NCBI RefSeq assembly: GCF_014204795.1
Contig: NZ_JACHMB010000001.1
Coordinates: forward strand, 1,178,001-1,242,000
Length of the DNA stretch: 64,000 nucleotides
Reading direction: 5' to 3'
Source of the DNA: Nonomuraea jabiensis
GTDB lineage: Bacteria; Actinomycetota; Actinomycetes; Streptosporangiales; Streptosporangiaceae
In this document: piece after piece, positions 51,342-61,136 of the stretch
Layout: each line of letters starts with the position of its first letter
Numbering within the stretch: the stretch's first letter is position 1
Notes under the pieces: generated by a model
Seen by the model: the letters and a program-made list of their open reading frames with translations, nothing else
Told to the model about the DNA's origin: nothing
Database searches by the model: none
Made by a program: the position numbers and the translations under genes

Positions 51342-52886
51342 ATGCGGCGCACCTCAGCATCCCTCGTCGCGGGCGCGCTCGTCGCGACCCTCGCGTGGGC
51401 GTCCAGCCCCTCCTCCCCGGCCGTCGCCCTGGAGCCCTCCGCGGGCGTGGCGGACCTCACCCAGGACATCAACAAGATCCTCAGCGACTCCCGGCTCACG
51501 ATCGCCAGGGCGGGCGTGGTCGTCAAGAGCGCCGCCACCGGCGAGGAACTGTACGCCACGGACGCCGGCAAGCTCCTGACCCCCGCCTCCAACACCAAGC
51601 TGTTCACCTCCGCCGCGGCCGCCGAGACCCTCGGGCTCGACTACCGCTTCCCCACCACCGTGCTCTCCTCGGGCCGCAAGGCCGGGTCGGTGCTGGCCGG
51701 CGACCTGGTGCTGCGCGGGACCGGCGACCCGACCATGCTGGCCGAGGACTACGACGCGCTGGCCGCCAAGGTCGCCGCGGCGGGTGTCAAGGTCGTGACG
51801 GGCAAGCTGGTGACCGACGACACCTGGTTCGACTCGCAGCGGCTCGGCAACGACTGGTCGTGGGACGACGAGACCGCCTACTACGCGGCGCCGATCTCCG
51901 CCCTGACCGCCTCGCCCGACCGGGACTACGACGCGGGCTCGGTGATCGTCTCCGTCGCCGCCGACGGCGACAAGGTCAAGGTGTCCACCACCCCGGAGAC
52001 CGGCTACCTGAAGATCGTCAACAAGGCCACGGTCGGCTCGGAGACCGACGTGCTCATCGAGCGGCAGCACAGCAGCCGGACCGTGGTGATCACCGGCACG
52101 GTCAAGGACCCGTACCAGGAGTGGGTGGCCGTGGACGACCCCACGGCGTACGTCGCGTCGCTGTTCCGCACGTCGCTGGCCAAGCACGGCGTCAAGGTGC
52201 TCGGGCCAACCGTCACGGCCGCGGCCCCGGCCGAGGCCAAGGAGCTGGCCAGGCACGAGTCGATGACGCTGGGCGAGCTGCTGGTCCCGTTCCTGAAGCT
52301 GAGCAACAACATCCACGCCGAGATCCTCACCAAGGCCATGGGCCGCAAGGTCGCGAACCAGGGCACGTGGTCGGCCGGGCTCAAGGTCAGCACCGACTTC
52401 GCCAAGGCCAACGGGGTGCAGGTGATCAACATGCGGGACGGCTCCGGCCTGTCGCGCCGCGACGGCTTCTCGCCGGGCTCGATCGTGCAGCTGCTGACGG
52501 CGGTGCGGAGCAAGCCCTGGTTCACCACCTGGTACGAGTCCCTGCCCATCGCGGGCAACGCCGAGCGCTTCGTGGGCGGCACCCTGCGCAGCCGGATGCG
52601 GAACACGCCGGCCGCGAACAACGTCCACGCCAAGACGGGCTCGCTGACCGGGGTGACCTCGCTGTCCGGGTACGTCACGAGCGCCGAGGGCGAGCCGCTG
52701 ATCTTCTCGATCATGCTGAACCAGTACCTGTCCGGCTCCCCCAAGGACATCGAGGACAAGATCGCCATCCGGCTCGCCCAGTTCACGCGCGCCACCGCGA
52801 CGGCCGACGCCACCCAGCTCCGCGCCACGGAGCAGGGGGAGGCGGGCGACCTCGAATGCTCCTGGCTGAAGCCCGTGCAGTGCTAG
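51342..52886 (+). CDS. dacB: D-alanyl-D-alanine carboxypeptidase/endopeptidase (PBP4 family)
   Basis: 514 residues, peptidase family S13. Sec signal to about residue 29; SxxK motif SNTK at 83-86, SxN in LKLSNNIHAE near residue 320, KTG in HAKTGSLTG near residue 430; the large inserted domain between them is normal for class C PBPs. Trims or cross-link-cleaves peptidoglycan outside the membrane. The C-terminus ends in CSWLKPVQC (two cysteines), a likely disulfide. Followed by a clear terminator. Confidence 0.92.
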   Translation: MRRTSASLVAGALVATLAWASSPSSPAVALEPSAGVADLTQDINKILSDSRLTIARAGVVVKSAATGEELYATDAGKLLTPASNTKLFTSAAAAETLGLDYRFPTTVLSSGRKAGSVLAGDLVLRGTGDPTMLAEDYDALAAKVAAAGVKVVTGKLVTDDTWFDSQRLGNDWSWDDETAYYAAPISALTASPDRDYDAGSVIVSVAADGDKVKVSTTPETGYLKIVNKATVGSETDVLIERQHSSRTVVITGTVKDPYQEWVAVDDPTAYVASLFRTSLAKHGVKVLGPTVTAAAPAEAKELARHESMTLGELLVPFLKLSNNIHAEILTKAMGRKVANQGTWSAGLKVSTDFAKANGVQVINMRDGSGLSRRDGFSPGSIVQLLTAVRSKPWFTTWYESLPIAGNAERFVGGTLRSRMRNTPAANNVHAKTGSLTGVTSLSGYVTSAEGEPLIFSIMLNQYLSGSPKDIEDKIAIRLAQFTRATATADATQLRATEQGEAGDLECSWLKPVQC

Positions 52887-52905
52887 CCCTCGCCTGAAAA
52901 CCGCG

Positions 52906-52930
52906 CGGCCCCCTGACGCTCAGGGGGCCG
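52906..52930 (+). terminator. Hairpin terminator after the PBP4 gene
   Basis: 11-bp perfect stem CGGCCCCCTGA / TCAGGGGGCCG with a 3-nt loop, starting 20 bp past the stop. Confidence 0.75.
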
Positions 52931-53052
52931 CCGTGGTTTACCGGGATCCTGTTGGAGCTCCAGGTTAGGTCTGAAATTTCCGTACATAGCCGACCCAGGA
53001 GGGCCAGAATGCGGGTTCGACGCAATGTCGAGCCCTGCACCGGAGGAAAGAA

Positions 53053-53814
53053 ATGCGCGGACAGCTCCAGGCACTCATCTGCCTCGGGAGTCTGGCGGCG
53101 TTCAGTTTCCCCGCTCCCGCCGCGCAGGCCGCCACCGCGCAGGCCTGCCGCGTGATCGCGGCCAAGCCGGTCGTGACCAAGGGGGTGGTCCGGGGCACCG
53201 CCACCAGGACGGGCTGCACCGACCAGGCCCGGCTCAGGGTACGCATCCAGGTCGTCGCGTCGGGCCCCGACCGGGTCCTCAAGAGCGGCTCGAAGACGGT
53301 CGGCACCGGGCGGATCACCGCAGGCGTGCAGTGCTCCCCCACCCCGCGCAGCTACTACGTGGTCGCGGTCGACTCGAAGGGGCGCAGCAGCCGGTCGCGC
53401 CCCGTGAGGCTGTCGTGCGCGTCGGGCGGCGGCTTCGCGTCCTCGATCGAGACCGAGGTCGTCAGGCTCACCAACCAGGCCAGGGCGAAGAAGGGCTGCC
53501 GGCCCCTCATCCACGACCCCAGGCTGCACCTCGCCGCCGAACGCCACTCGGCCGACATGGGGACCAGCGGCCGCTTCACGCACAACTCCAGCAACGGCCG
53601 GACGTTCGACCAGCGCATCAAGGCCGCCGGTTTCTCCTTCAGCTCAGCCGCCGAGAACATCGCCACGGGCCAGCCCACCGCGGCCGCCGTGATGAGGGAC
53701 TGGCTCAAGAGCTCAGGACACCGGGCCAACATCCTCAACTGCTCCTTCACCCACATCGGTGTCGGGCACAACGCCAAGGGACCCTCCTGGACCCAGGACT
53801 TCGCCGCCCACTGA
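53053..53814 (+). CDS. Secreted CAP-domain (SCP/PR-1) protein
   Basis: 253 residues. Signal peptide to AQA near residue 27; the first part (about 30-125) is an unrecognised beta-type region with paired cysteines, the last 120 residues form a CAP domain: VVRLTNQARAKKGCRPLIHDPRLHLAAERHSADMGTSGRF, AENIATGQPTAAAVMRDWLKSSGHRANILNCSFTHIGVG. Bacterial CAP proteins are secreted and mostly of unknown role. GGAGGAAAG ribosome site. The stop codon lies inside the first unit of a 14-bp tandem repeat. Confidence 0.88.
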   Translation: MRGQLQALICLGSLAAFSFPAPAAQAATAQACRVIAAKPVVTKGVVRGTATRTGCTDQARLRVRIQVVASGPDRVLKSGSKTVGTGRITAGVQCSPTPRSYYVVAVDSKGRSSRSRPVRLSCASGGGFASSIETEVVRLTNQARAKKGCRPLIHDPRLHLAAERHSADMGTSGRFTHNSSNGRTFDQRIKAAGFSFSSAAENIATGQPTAAAVMRDWLKSSGHRANILNCSFTHIGVGHNAKGPSWTQDFAAH

Positions 53815-53890
53815 GCCGAACCCACTGAGCCGAACCCACTGAGCCGAACCCACTGAGCCGAACCCACTGAGCCGAACCCATTGAGTTGAA
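53807..53890. repeat. 14-bp tandem repeat, six units, overlapping the CAP gene stop
   Basis: CCCACTGAGCCGAA at 53807, 53821, 53835, 53849 and 53863 and a degenerate copy at 53877. Unit one provides the last two CAP codons and TGA. Being 14 bp, loss or gain of units would not change the protein. Confidence 0.9.
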
Positions 53891-54031
53891 CCACTGGGCC
53901 AAGGGAGCGTCGGGCCTCCACCGGCCACACCCGCCGGTATCCCACCGCACGCCCACGCGCTCCCCTTCCGAGCGGGCCCGGCCGCGCCTCCCCCGCACAC
54001 AGGACCGCGGCCGGGCCCGCAAACTCCCCGC

Positions 54032-54805
54032 TTACGAGCGGTCGGAGAAGCGGGCCAGGACCAACGACTCGACCACGCCGACGACCGCGTACGCCAGGAT
54101 CGACACGGCGGTGACCACCACGATGTCCGCCCACACCTCGTCGTAACGGAAGCCGCCGATCGCCCGCAGGATCTCGGCGCCGATCCCCCGCCCCGTGGCC
54201 AGCCACTCCGCGATGAGCGCCCCGATGATCGAGGCGGGCACGGAGATCCGGGCGGAGGCGAAGACGGAGGGCATCGCGGTCGGCACGGCCACCTTGCGCA
54301 GGACGGTCAGGCGCGTCCCGCCGTACGCCATGATCAGGTCGGTGGCCTGCGGCGAGGCGGAGCGGAGCCCGAAGGCGATGTTCACCAGGGCCGGGAAGAA
54401 GACCACGATGCCGCCGATCACGGCCACGCCCAGCAGGTCCCGGCCGAAGATCAGGGTGATCAGCGGCGTCATCACCACGAGCGGCACCGAGCGCAGCAGC
54501 ATCGCGACCGGCATGAACGTCTGCTCGACGGTCCTGAACAGCACGAACGCGACCGCCACGGCCATGGCGGCGATCATCCCGCTGGCGAACCCGATGGCCG
54601 CGTCCCTGATCGTGATGCCCAGCGCGCCGAACACGGCCTCGCGGTGGGCGGCCGACGAGGTCAGGTACTCCCAGACCTGCGGCGGGCGCTTGCCGACGAG
54701 CGGGCTGATCCCGAACGCCTCCAGGGCCACCCACCACGCGGCCACGACGATGACCACGGACGGGGCCAGCGGCCCGACGATCCTCAGCACGGTGCGGCCG
54801 ATCAC
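54032..54805 (-). CDS. ABC transporter permease 2 (SsuC/TauC/ThiX type)
   Basis: 257 residues from a GTG that overlaps the stop of the first permease (GTGA). Six helices; the EAA loop is in LRSASPQATDLIMAYGGTRLTVLRKVAVPTAMPSVFASARISVPASIIGALIAEWL. Family transports nitrate, sulfonates, taurine, thiamine precursors or purines. Works as heterodimer with the next gene. Confidence 0.9.
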   Translation of the reverse strand: MIGRTVLRIVGPLAPSVVIVVAAWWVALEAFGISPLVGKRPPQVWEYLTSSAAHREAVFGALGITIRDAAIGFASGMIAAMAVAVAFVLFRTVEQTFMPVAMLLRSVPLVVMTPLITLIFGRDLLGVAVIGGIVVFFPALVNIAFGLRSASPQATDLIMAYGGTRLTVLRKVAVPTAMPSVFASARISVPASIIGALIAEWLATGRGIGAEILRAIGGFRYDEVWADIVVVTAVSILAYAVVGVVESLVLARFSDRS

Positions 54806-55551
54806 TGTGACTCGCCTCTCGACCAGGGGGTGACCACGCGGGCGACGAGGGCGACGATCGCGTACCCGAGCCCGGCGATCAGCCCGGACACGAGCGCGAG
54901 CCCCCACGTGCGCGGCACCTGGAACTGCTGCTGGGAGATCATCAGGGAGACGCCCAGGCCGGCGTCGTTGCTGCCGAGGTACTCGCCGATGATCGCGCCG
55001 AGCAGCGCGGAGGGCGCGGAGATCTTCAGGCCCGCGAACGTGCTGGGCAGGGCGGAGATGATCTGCACGTAGCGGAGCCTGGCCAGCCGGCCGCCGCCGT
55101 ACACGGTGACGACGTCCAGGCTCGCCCGGTCGGCGGAGCGCAGCCCGAGCAGGGCGCCGATGAGCGTGGTGAAGAAGACGGAGATGGCGGCGAGGAAGAC
55201 CACGGTGGCGTCGCCGCCGAAGACCACCAGCACGATGGGGCCGATGGCGAGCAGCGGGATGCAGTAGCTGATGACGGCGAGCTGGGTGGCGACGGCCTCC
55301 AGCCGGGGCACGAGCAGCACCAGCAGCGCCACGCCGACGGCCAGCCCGTTGCCCCACAGGAAGCCCTGGACCGCCGCGCCGAGCGTGGCCGAGACGTTCG
55401 GGCCGTAGAAGGCCCAGCCGTCGGCGCCCATGGCGGCCAGCACCGCCCACGGGGTGGGCACCGCGCCGCCGGCGGCGAACACGGTCGCGGCCAGCAGCCA
55501 CCACAGCGCGACGAGCGCGACGACGCCGATCAGCCCCTGGACGCGTCTCAT
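54802..55551 (-). CDS. ABC transporter permease 1 (SsuC/TauC/ThiX type)
   Basis: 249 residues, six helices; EAA loop [57 protein letters not shown]. Paralogue of the adjacent permease, showing that the channel is a heterodimer. Overlaps both neighbours by 4 bp. Confidence 0.9.
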   Translation of the reverse strand: MRRVQGLIGVVALVALWWLLAATVFAAGGAVPTPWAVLAAMGADGWAFYGPNVSATLGAAVQGFLWGNGLAVGVALLVLLVPRLEAVATQLAVISYCIPLLAIGPIVLVVFGGDATVVFLAAISVFFTTLIGALLGLRSADRASLDVVTVYGGGRLARLRYVQIISALPSTFAGLKISAPSALLGAIIGEYLGSNDAGLGVSLMISQQQFQVPRTWGLALVSGLIAGLGYAIVALVARVVTPWSRGESQ

Positions 55552-56300
55552 GCGCCGTGCCCGAACAGCAGGTCGCTGAGGTGGTCGTGGATCGCGTGGA
55601 ACTCGGGCGTACGCATCATCTCGGGGGTGCGGGGCCGGGGCAGGCCGATCTCCACCATCTCGATGACCCGCCCGGGGCGCGGGCTCATGACGGCCACCAC
55701 GTCCGACAGGAAGACGGCCTCGCCGATGCCGTGGGTGACCATGAGCGTCGTGGCGGGCTTCTCGGTCCAGATGCGCAGCAGCTCCAGGTTGAGCCGCTGC
55801 CTGGTCATGTCGTCCAGCGCGCCGAACGGCTCGTCCAGCAGCAGCACGCTGGGCTTGACCACCAGCGCGCGGGCGATGGACACGCGCTGCCGCATGCCGC
55901 CGGACAGCTCGGCGGGCCGGGCCTTCTCGAACCCGTCCAGCCCGACCAGCTTGATCAGGTCCTCGATCACGCCGGGCTCCGGCTTGAGCCCGGCGACCTC
56001 CAGCGGCAGCCGGATGTTGGCCGCGACGCTGCGCCAGGGCAGCAGCGCGGAGTCCTGGAAGGCGATGCCGAGGTGGTGGCTCCTGCGCAGCTCCTCGGGG
56101 GTCTCGCCGTTCACCCGGATCTCGCCCGACGTGGGCTCCTCCAGCCCGGCGAGGATGCGCAGCACCGTGGACTTGCCGCAGCCGGAGGGGCCGAGCAGCG
56201 ACAGGAACGAGCCCTTCGGCGTCTGGATGTCGACCCCTTGGAGCGCGGTCACTCCCTTGCCGAAGGACTTGCTCAGCCCCGCGATGCTGATCCCCGTCAT
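55548..56300 (-). CDS. ABC transporter ATP-binding protein (SsuB/TauB type)
   Basis: 250 residues. Walker [11 protein letters not shown]-loop [10 protein letters not shown], signature [15 protein letters not shown], Walker [13 protein letters not shown], switch VTHGIGEAV. Overlaps the binding-protein gene by 4 bp. Confidence 0.94.
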   Translation of the reverse strand: MTGISIAGLSKSFGKGVTALQGVDIQTPKGSFLSLLGPSGCGKSTVLRILAGLEEPTSGEIRVNGETPEELRRSHHLGIAFQDSALLPWRSVAANIRLPLEVAGLKPEPGVIEDLIKLVGLDGFEKARPAELSGGMRQRVSIARALVVKPSVLLLDEPFGALDDMTRQRLNLELLRIWTEKPATTLMVTHGIGEAVFLSDVVAVMSPRPGRVIEMVEIGLPRPRTPEMMRTPEFHAIHDHLSDLLFGHGA

Positions 56301-57349
56301 GACAGCTTCAGGCTCGGGTCGGCCTTGTAGATCTCGTCCAGGATCGTCAGGTCGAAGAGCTGCTCGGCCTTGATGTTCAGGCCGGCCTTGGCGAGCGAGG
56401 CGATGTTCTGCTCGATCAGCTCCGGCGTGATCGTGAACAGGCCGTTGGCCTTGACGTCGGGGGTGACCACGAGCTCGTTCTGCATCTTGGCCTCCTCGGT
56501 CTGCTCCTTGACGTCGAGGTTCTGGTCCTTGCCGTAGACGGTGGTGGCCAGCTCGGCGGACTTGGCCGGGTCGGCGACGGCGTCCCTCCAGCCCTTGATC
56601 TCGGCGGTCAGGAACGCCTTGAGCTTGTCGCGCTCCTTGTCGATCGTCTCCTGCGTCACCGTGAACGTCTCGGCGACCAGCGGCAGGCCGGCGTCGGCGA
56701 ACAGCAGGTAGGCGGGGTCGTGGCCCTGCATCCGCAGCCGTACGGGACCGCTGGTGACGTAGCCGACGTAACCGTCGAGCTGCCCGGAGGTGAGCATCGA
56801 CGGGTCCGACTGGAACGGCACGCGGGTCACGCTCGACGGGTCGAGGTTGTTGGCCTTGAGCAGCGCGTTCCAGACCAGCTCGTTGGAGTCCTGGACGCCG
56901 ATCTTCTTGCCGGCGAGGTCCTTGGCCTCCTTGATCGGGTTCTTGTTGAGCGAGACGATCGCGAAGGGGTTCTTCTGGAAGGTCGCGCCGACGATCTTCA
57001 GCTGGGCGCCCTGCAGGACGGCCGGGGCAGTGATCGTGGGCGCGGACAGGCCCGCCCAGCAGCGGCCGGTGGCCAGGCCCGACTCGACCGAGGTGCCGGA
57101 GCCGCCGCCCGACAGCAACTCCACCTGGGAGAATCCGGCGGCCTTGAAGTAACCCTTGCTGTCCGCGAAGTACTCGCCGGCGAACTCGACGTTCTTCTTC
57201 CAGGAGAGCTGGAGCTTGACCGAGCCCAGCCCGCTCGCTTCTCCGCCTCCGCCGGCGGCCGTGGTCTCGCCGCAGGCGGCCAGGCCGAGCGCCAGACCGG
57301 CCAGACCTGTTGTCCGCAGGAACGCGCGGCGGTCGAGAGAAATAGCCAT
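56297..57349 (-). CDS. NMT1/THI5-like ABC substrate-binding lipoprotein
   Basis: 350 residues. Tat-type start [22 protein letters not shown] combines twin arginine with a lipobox (Cys near 26). Then the NMT1/THI5 fold: [38 protein letters not shown] and [35 protein letters not shown]. Members bind pyrimidines, thiamine precursors, riboflavin, nitrate, sulfonates or purine derivatives. The nearby adenine deaminase, amidohydrolase and PucR regulator favour a purine-type ligand, which is inference. First gene of a four-gene importer operon. Confidence 0.9.
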   Translation of the reverse strand: MAISLDRRAFLRTTGLAGLALGLAACGETTAAGGGGEASGLGSVKLQLSWKKNVEFAGEYFADSKGYFKAAGFSQVELLSGGGSGTSVESGLATGRCWAGLSAPTITAPAVLQGAQLKIVGATFQKNPFAIVSLNKNPIKEAKDLAGKKIGVQDSNELVWNALLKANNLDPSSVTRVPFQSDPSMLTSGQLDGYVGYVTSGPVRLRMQGHDPAYLLFADAGLPLVAETFTVTQETIDKERDKLKAFLTAEIKGWRDAVADPAKSAELATTVYGKDQNLDVKEQTEEAKMQNELVVTPDVKANGLFTITPELIEQNIASLAKAGLNIKAEQLFDLTILDEIYKADPSLKLS

Positions 57350-57569
57350 AATTCTTCCTTGAGCGGCGGTGAAGGTGCAGGTCAGGAACGGTATCCATTG
57401 ATTATTACCATCGTGTGACGGTGGTTTTGGACGACCGGGCACCGGGAGCCGTCTCTCAGGGAGAATGCGGGAAAACCGCTGGCGAGCCCTGTAGGTCCCT
57501 ACGAGAGCGCCACCCGAGGACCGTAGATCCCTCCAGCCACCCGGCGGTTCCGGTAGCGTCGGGCCTGAA
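57350..57569. promoter_or_regulatory. Divergent promoter region, importer operon / amidohydrolase
   Basis: 220 bp. Holds an AT-rich patch near 57400-57415 and an inverted repeat GTAGG-TC-CCTAC (57491-57502), a candidate regulator site. Nothing else is recognised. Confidence 0.3.
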
Positions 57570-58763
57570 ATGAGACTCGACGGAATCCCCCTTTGGGACG
57601 GTACCGAATATCGCGGCCCAGTCGATCTGAGCTGGGAGCCGGACCGGATCCTCAGCGTGCAGCCGGACGCCCATCCGGGCCACGACGGTCTGTGCGTGCT
57701 CCCCGGCCTGGTGGACACGCACGTCCACCTGGTCGGCTACGCGGGGCCCGGCGAACCGCCGGACTTCGCGACCTGGCCGCTGGTGACCACCCGCGACGAG
57801 CAGGTGCTGCACGGCGCCGCCCACGCCCAGCGGGCCATGCGGCACGGCGTGACGACCCTGCGCGACCTGGCGGGCGACGAGGCGCAGATCGCGCTGCGCC
57901 GGGTGTTCGACGCCGGGGTGCTGCCCGGGCCGCGCGTCCAGGTGCACGGCGTGGTGGGGATGACGGCCGGGCACAACGACCTGTTCGTGCCGCCCGCGTT
58001 CCCCGTGCGCAAGCCCACGGCGGACGGTCCCGACGAGTGCCGCAAGCTCGTACGGGCCTGGGCCCGCGCCGGCATGGACGGCATCAAGCTCACGACCAGC
58101 GGCGGCGTGCTGTCGATCGGCGACAAGAACGCCTGGCGCAACTACACCCGCGACGAGATCAGGGCGGTCGTGGACGAGGCGCACGCGCTCGGCATGCTGG
58201 TGGCCTCGCACGCCCACTCCGAGGACGGCATCCGCGTGGCCGTCGAGGAGGGCGTCGACTCGATCGAGCACGGCACGCTCATGAGCAAGGACCTGGCCGA
58301 GACGCTGGCCGCCCGGGGCACGCCGGTCGCGCCCACGCTGCTGATCAACGAGGCCATCGCCCAGGGCCGGGTCCCCGTCACCTCCGAGGCCAGTGCCAAG
58401 GCCGCCGAGCTGATCGCCCGGCGCGACGTGCTGCTGGCCCAGGCCGCCGCGCTGGGCGTGCGGTTCGTGCTCGGCACCGACGCGAACGGCCACCACGTGC
58501 AGTTCGGCGACCAGTTCGCCGAGGTCGTCCACATGACGCGGGTGCTCGGCATGGACGCCGAATCGGCGCTGCGCGCGGCCACCTCCGACGCGGCCGACTC
58601 GATCGGCATGCCAGTGGGCCGGATCGCGCCCGGGCTGGGCGCCGACTTCGTCGTGCTGCGCGGCCGCCCGTGGGAGCGCATCGAGGACCTGGCCACGGAG
58701 AACATCGTGGCCGTGGTCTCACGGGGCCGCGTCGTCGCGGGCCGCCTGCCCGTCTCTGCCTGA
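57570..58763 (+). CDS. Amidohydrolase-family protein (imidazolonepropionase/prolidase-like)
   Basis: 397 residues. Metal-dependent hydrolase: HVHL motif in LPGLVDTHVHLVGYAG (near residue 53), GIKLTTSGGV with the carboxylated-Lys position, SHAHSEDGIRVAVEEGVDSIEHG (two His ligands), GTDANGHHV (the Asp). Best like the Xaa-Pro dipeptidase/aryldialkylphosphatase group that acts on N-acyl amino acids or cyclic amides. Substrate unknown. Divergent from the importer, convergent with PucR (45-bp 3' overlap). Confidence 0.85.
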   Translation: MRLDGIPLWDGTEYRGPVDLSWEPDRILSVQPDAHPGHDGLCVLPGLVDTHVHLVGYAGPGEPPDFATWPLVTTRDEQVLHGAAHAQRAMRHGVTTLRDLAGDEAQIALRRVFDAGVLPGPRVQVHGVVGMTAGHNDLFVPPAFPVRKPTADGPDECRKLVRAWARAGMDGIKLTTSGGVLSIGDKNAWRNYTRDEIRAVVDEAHALGMLVASHAHSEDGIRVAVEEGVDSIEHGTLMSKDLAETLAARGTPVAPTLLINEAIAQGRVPVTSEASAKAAELIARRDVLLAQAAALGVRFVLGTDANGHHVQFGDQFAEVVHMTRVLGMDAESALRAATSDAADSIGMPVGRIAPGLGADFVVLRGRPWERIEDLATENIVAVVSRGRVVAGRLPVSA

Positions 58764-59876
58764 CCGCAGCGCCAGGTAGAGGTCGGTACGGTCGCGCATC
58801 GACGACATGCGCCGCCCGGTCAGCTCCTCGATCCGCTGCATGCGGTAGCGCAACGTGTTGACGTGCACGTACAGCTCGTCGGCGGTGCGCTGCCAGGAGC
58901 CGCACGTCTCCAGGAAGATGTCGAGCGTGCGCAGCAGCTCGGAGCCGTGCCGCGCGTCGTACTCCTCCACCGGCCCCAGCAGGTGATCGCGGAAGGACCG
59001 GCGCACGCTCGCCGGCAGCGCGGCCATCAGCAGGTCGAAGCTGTCGATGTCGGCCACCGACATGATCGACACCGGCCCCGGCCCGCCCCGCGCGGACTCC
59101 ATGCCCCGCCTGGCCGTCTCCAGCGCCTCGCCGAGCTGCGACACGCTGGCCGCCATCTCGCTGATCCCCGCGGCGATGCTCAGGCCGGGGCGCTCCGCCA
59201 CCAGGCCGCGCAGCTCGTCGGCCAGGCTCTTGCGCGACGCCCGGCCGTTGACCAGCACGATCGCCTCGTGCGGGGTGCCGCCGACGATCAGGTGCCGGCC
59301 CCTCCTGGCCAGGCCCTCGTGCAGGACCTCGGGCAGGTCGTAGTCGTCATTCGCCGGTCCCGTCCACGTGACCGCCATGGCGGCGGTCGGCAGGCCCGGA
59401 TCGGCACCGAGCAGCCGCAGGTGCGCGGAGACCTCGCCCGGCGGGATGTGGCCCAGCACGTCGAGCAGCGTCTGCGCCCTCGTCCGTTCGGCCCTGCGCT
59501 GCTCGGCCGCGAACCCCTCGGCGGTCACGACCTGCGTGATCACGCCGAACGACTGGTCGGGAGCGGCCAGGAGCAGCGGCAGCCGGCGCCGTTCGCACGC
59601 CTTGACCAGCTCCTCGGGCAGCTCTCCCAGCACGATCAGCCCCACCACCAGGCCGGCGGCGTCGGTTGCCCACAGCGCGTCGGCGAAGCGCTCGCAGTCG
59701 GCCGGCTCGCCGTACCAGACGCCGCTGGTGAGCACGAGGTCGCCGGACTGCAGGTAGCGCCGGGGGTCGGGCAGGTCCGTCGGGTACGCGCGCCGGATCT
59801 CGCGGCCGACCTCCTCGTGACCTGTCACCAGCGTCAGCCGCAGGTCGTCGCGCGCGAGCAGGTCCGACAGCCTCAT
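58719..59876 (-). CDS. PucR-family regulator
   Basis: 385 residues: N-terminal PucR domain (LSDLLARDDLRLTLVTG...RRYLQSGDLVLTSGVWYG), central GGDEF-like/CdaR region, C-terminal helix-turn-helix (LRTLDIFLETCGSWQRTADELYVHVNTLRYRMQRIEELTGR). PucR members control purine, polyamine and nitrogen use. Position next to amidohydrolase and adenine deaminase supports a purine- or N-responsive role. Divergent from adenine deaminase by 88 bp. Confidence 0.9.
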   Translation of the reverse strand: MRLSDLLARDDLRLTLVTGHEEVGREIRRAYPTDLPDPRRYLQSGDLVLTSGVWYGEPADCERFADALWATDAAGLVVGLIVLGELPEELVKACERRRLPLLLAAPDQSFGVITQVVTAEGFAAEQRRAERTRAQTLLDVLGHIPPGEVSAHLRLLGADPGLPTAAMAVTWTGPANDDYDLPEVLHEGLARRGRHLIVGGTPHEAIVLVNGRASRKSLADELRGLVAERPGLSIAAGISEMAASVSQLGEALETARRGMESARGGPGPVSIMSVADIDSFDLLMAALPASVRRSFRDHLLGPVEEYDARHGSELLRTLDIFLETCGSWQRTADELYVHVNTLRYRMQRIEELTGRRMSSMRDRTDLYLALRSGRDGQAARDDAAP

Positions 59877-59964
59877 GAAATCTGATGTTATGCCAGCTCA
59901 AACCCCAAGAGTTCAGAGGTTCACACGATACGTCCACCGGCCATGGTCGGGTTTACTCGTTGCC

Positions 59965-60942
59965 ATGCGTCCCAAAGCAGAGCTCCATCTGCACATCGAA
60001 GGCACCCTCGAGCCCGAGCTCGTCGTCGAGCTGGCCCGGCGTAACCGGATCGACCTGCCGACCTTCGACGTGGACGCCATCCGCTCCCGCTACTCCTTCA
60101 CCGACCTGCAGTCGTTCCTGGACCTCTACTACGAGCACATGGCGGTCCTGCGCACCGAGGAGGACTTCTACGACCTCGCCGCCGCCTACCTGCGACGGGC
60201 CGAGGAGCAGGGCGTGCGGCACGCGGAGATCTTCTTCGACCCGCAGGCGCACCTGAGCCGGGGCGTGCCGCTGGAGGTGGTGTTCGGCGGGCTGTCGGCG
60301 GCACTGAAGGACGGCGGCGTGTCGGCCGCGCTGATCCTGTGTTTCCTGCGTGACCAGGGGGCGGACGAGGCCGAGCAGGTGCTGCGGGCGGCGCTGCCGT
60401 ACCGGGAGTCGTTCATCGGGGTGGGGCTGGACTCGGCGGAGGTGGGTTACCCGCCGTCGCTGTTCAGGCGGGTCTTCGAGATCGCGGCCGCCGAAGGGCT
60501 GCACCGGGTGGCGCACGCGGGCGAGGAGGGCGGGCCCGACTACGTGTGGGAGGCGCTGGACATCCTGCGCGTCGAGCGGGTGGACCACGGGATCAGGGCC
60601 ATGGAGGACCCGCAGCTCGTGGCCAGGCTCAGGGACGAGCGGATCCCGCTGACGGTGTGCCCGCTGTCGAACGTACGGCTGCGCGCCGTGCCGTCCCTGC
60701 GTGACCACATCCTGCCCGCGATGCTGGACGAAGGGCTCGTCGTGACCGTCAACTCGGACGATCCCGCGTACTTCGGCGGTTACGTCGAGGACAACTACGC
60801 GGCGCTCCAGCGGGAGCTGGGGATGACGGACGAGCAGCTCGACCGGATCGCCCGCAACTCCTTCGAGGCGTCGTTCGCCTACGAAGGTGAGACTACGGGG
60901 ACCTGCCCCTCGGCATCGGCCGCCGAGGAGCAGGTCCGGTAG
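59965..60942 (+). CDS. Adenine deaminase (adenosine deaminase-like)
   Basis: 325 residues. HxH metal site HLHIEGTLEPEL (His8, His10), RTEEDFYDLA, FFDPQAHLSRG, GVGLDSAEVGYPPSLF, HAGEEGGPDYVWEALDILRVERVDHGIRAMED, PLTVCPLSNVRL and VTVNSDDPAYFGGYVEDNYAALQ. These follow the type-2 adenine deaminase (yeast Aah1/Pseudomonas) rather than adenosine deaminase. Converts adenine to hypoxanthine and ammonia. ATG 59965 gives RPKAELHLH; the upstream extension is rejected. The C-terminal tail (TCPSASAAEEQVR) looks non-conserved. Confidence 0.88.
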   Translation: MRPKAELHLHIEGTLEPELVVELARRNRIDLPTFDVDAIRSRYSFTDLQSFLDLYYEHMAVLRTEEDFYDLAAAYLRRAEEQGVRHAEIFFDPQAHLSRGVPLEVVFGGLSAALKDGGVSAALILCFLRDQGADEAEQVLRAALPYRESFIGVGLDSAEVGYPPSLFRRVFEIAAAEGLHRVAHAGEEGGPDYVWEALDILRVERVDHGIRAMEDPQLVARLRDERIPLTVCPLSNVRLRAVPSLRDHILPAMLDEGLVVTVNSDDPAYFGGYVEDNYAALQRELGMTDEQLDRIARNSFEASFAYEGETTGTCPSASAAEEQVR

Positions 60943-61136
60943 CGGCATCGCTGTTTCAGGCGAGGTGTTCGAGACCGCCGCCTCCGAGTGGCCTGCGTAG
61001 GGTGGCGGACGCGGATTCGAAGTGCGGGCCGACCACCTGCGCGAGGCCTCTCTCACAGACGAGCTTGGCGAGACCGTGGGGCCCGGCCCTGCGGGCGGGC
61101 CCGTGGTCACGTTTCTCAACCGCTGAGCAAACTACG

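Noticed and set aside
53807..53890. CRISPR array
   Set aside because: Units are directly adjacent without spacers, and too short; no cas genes.
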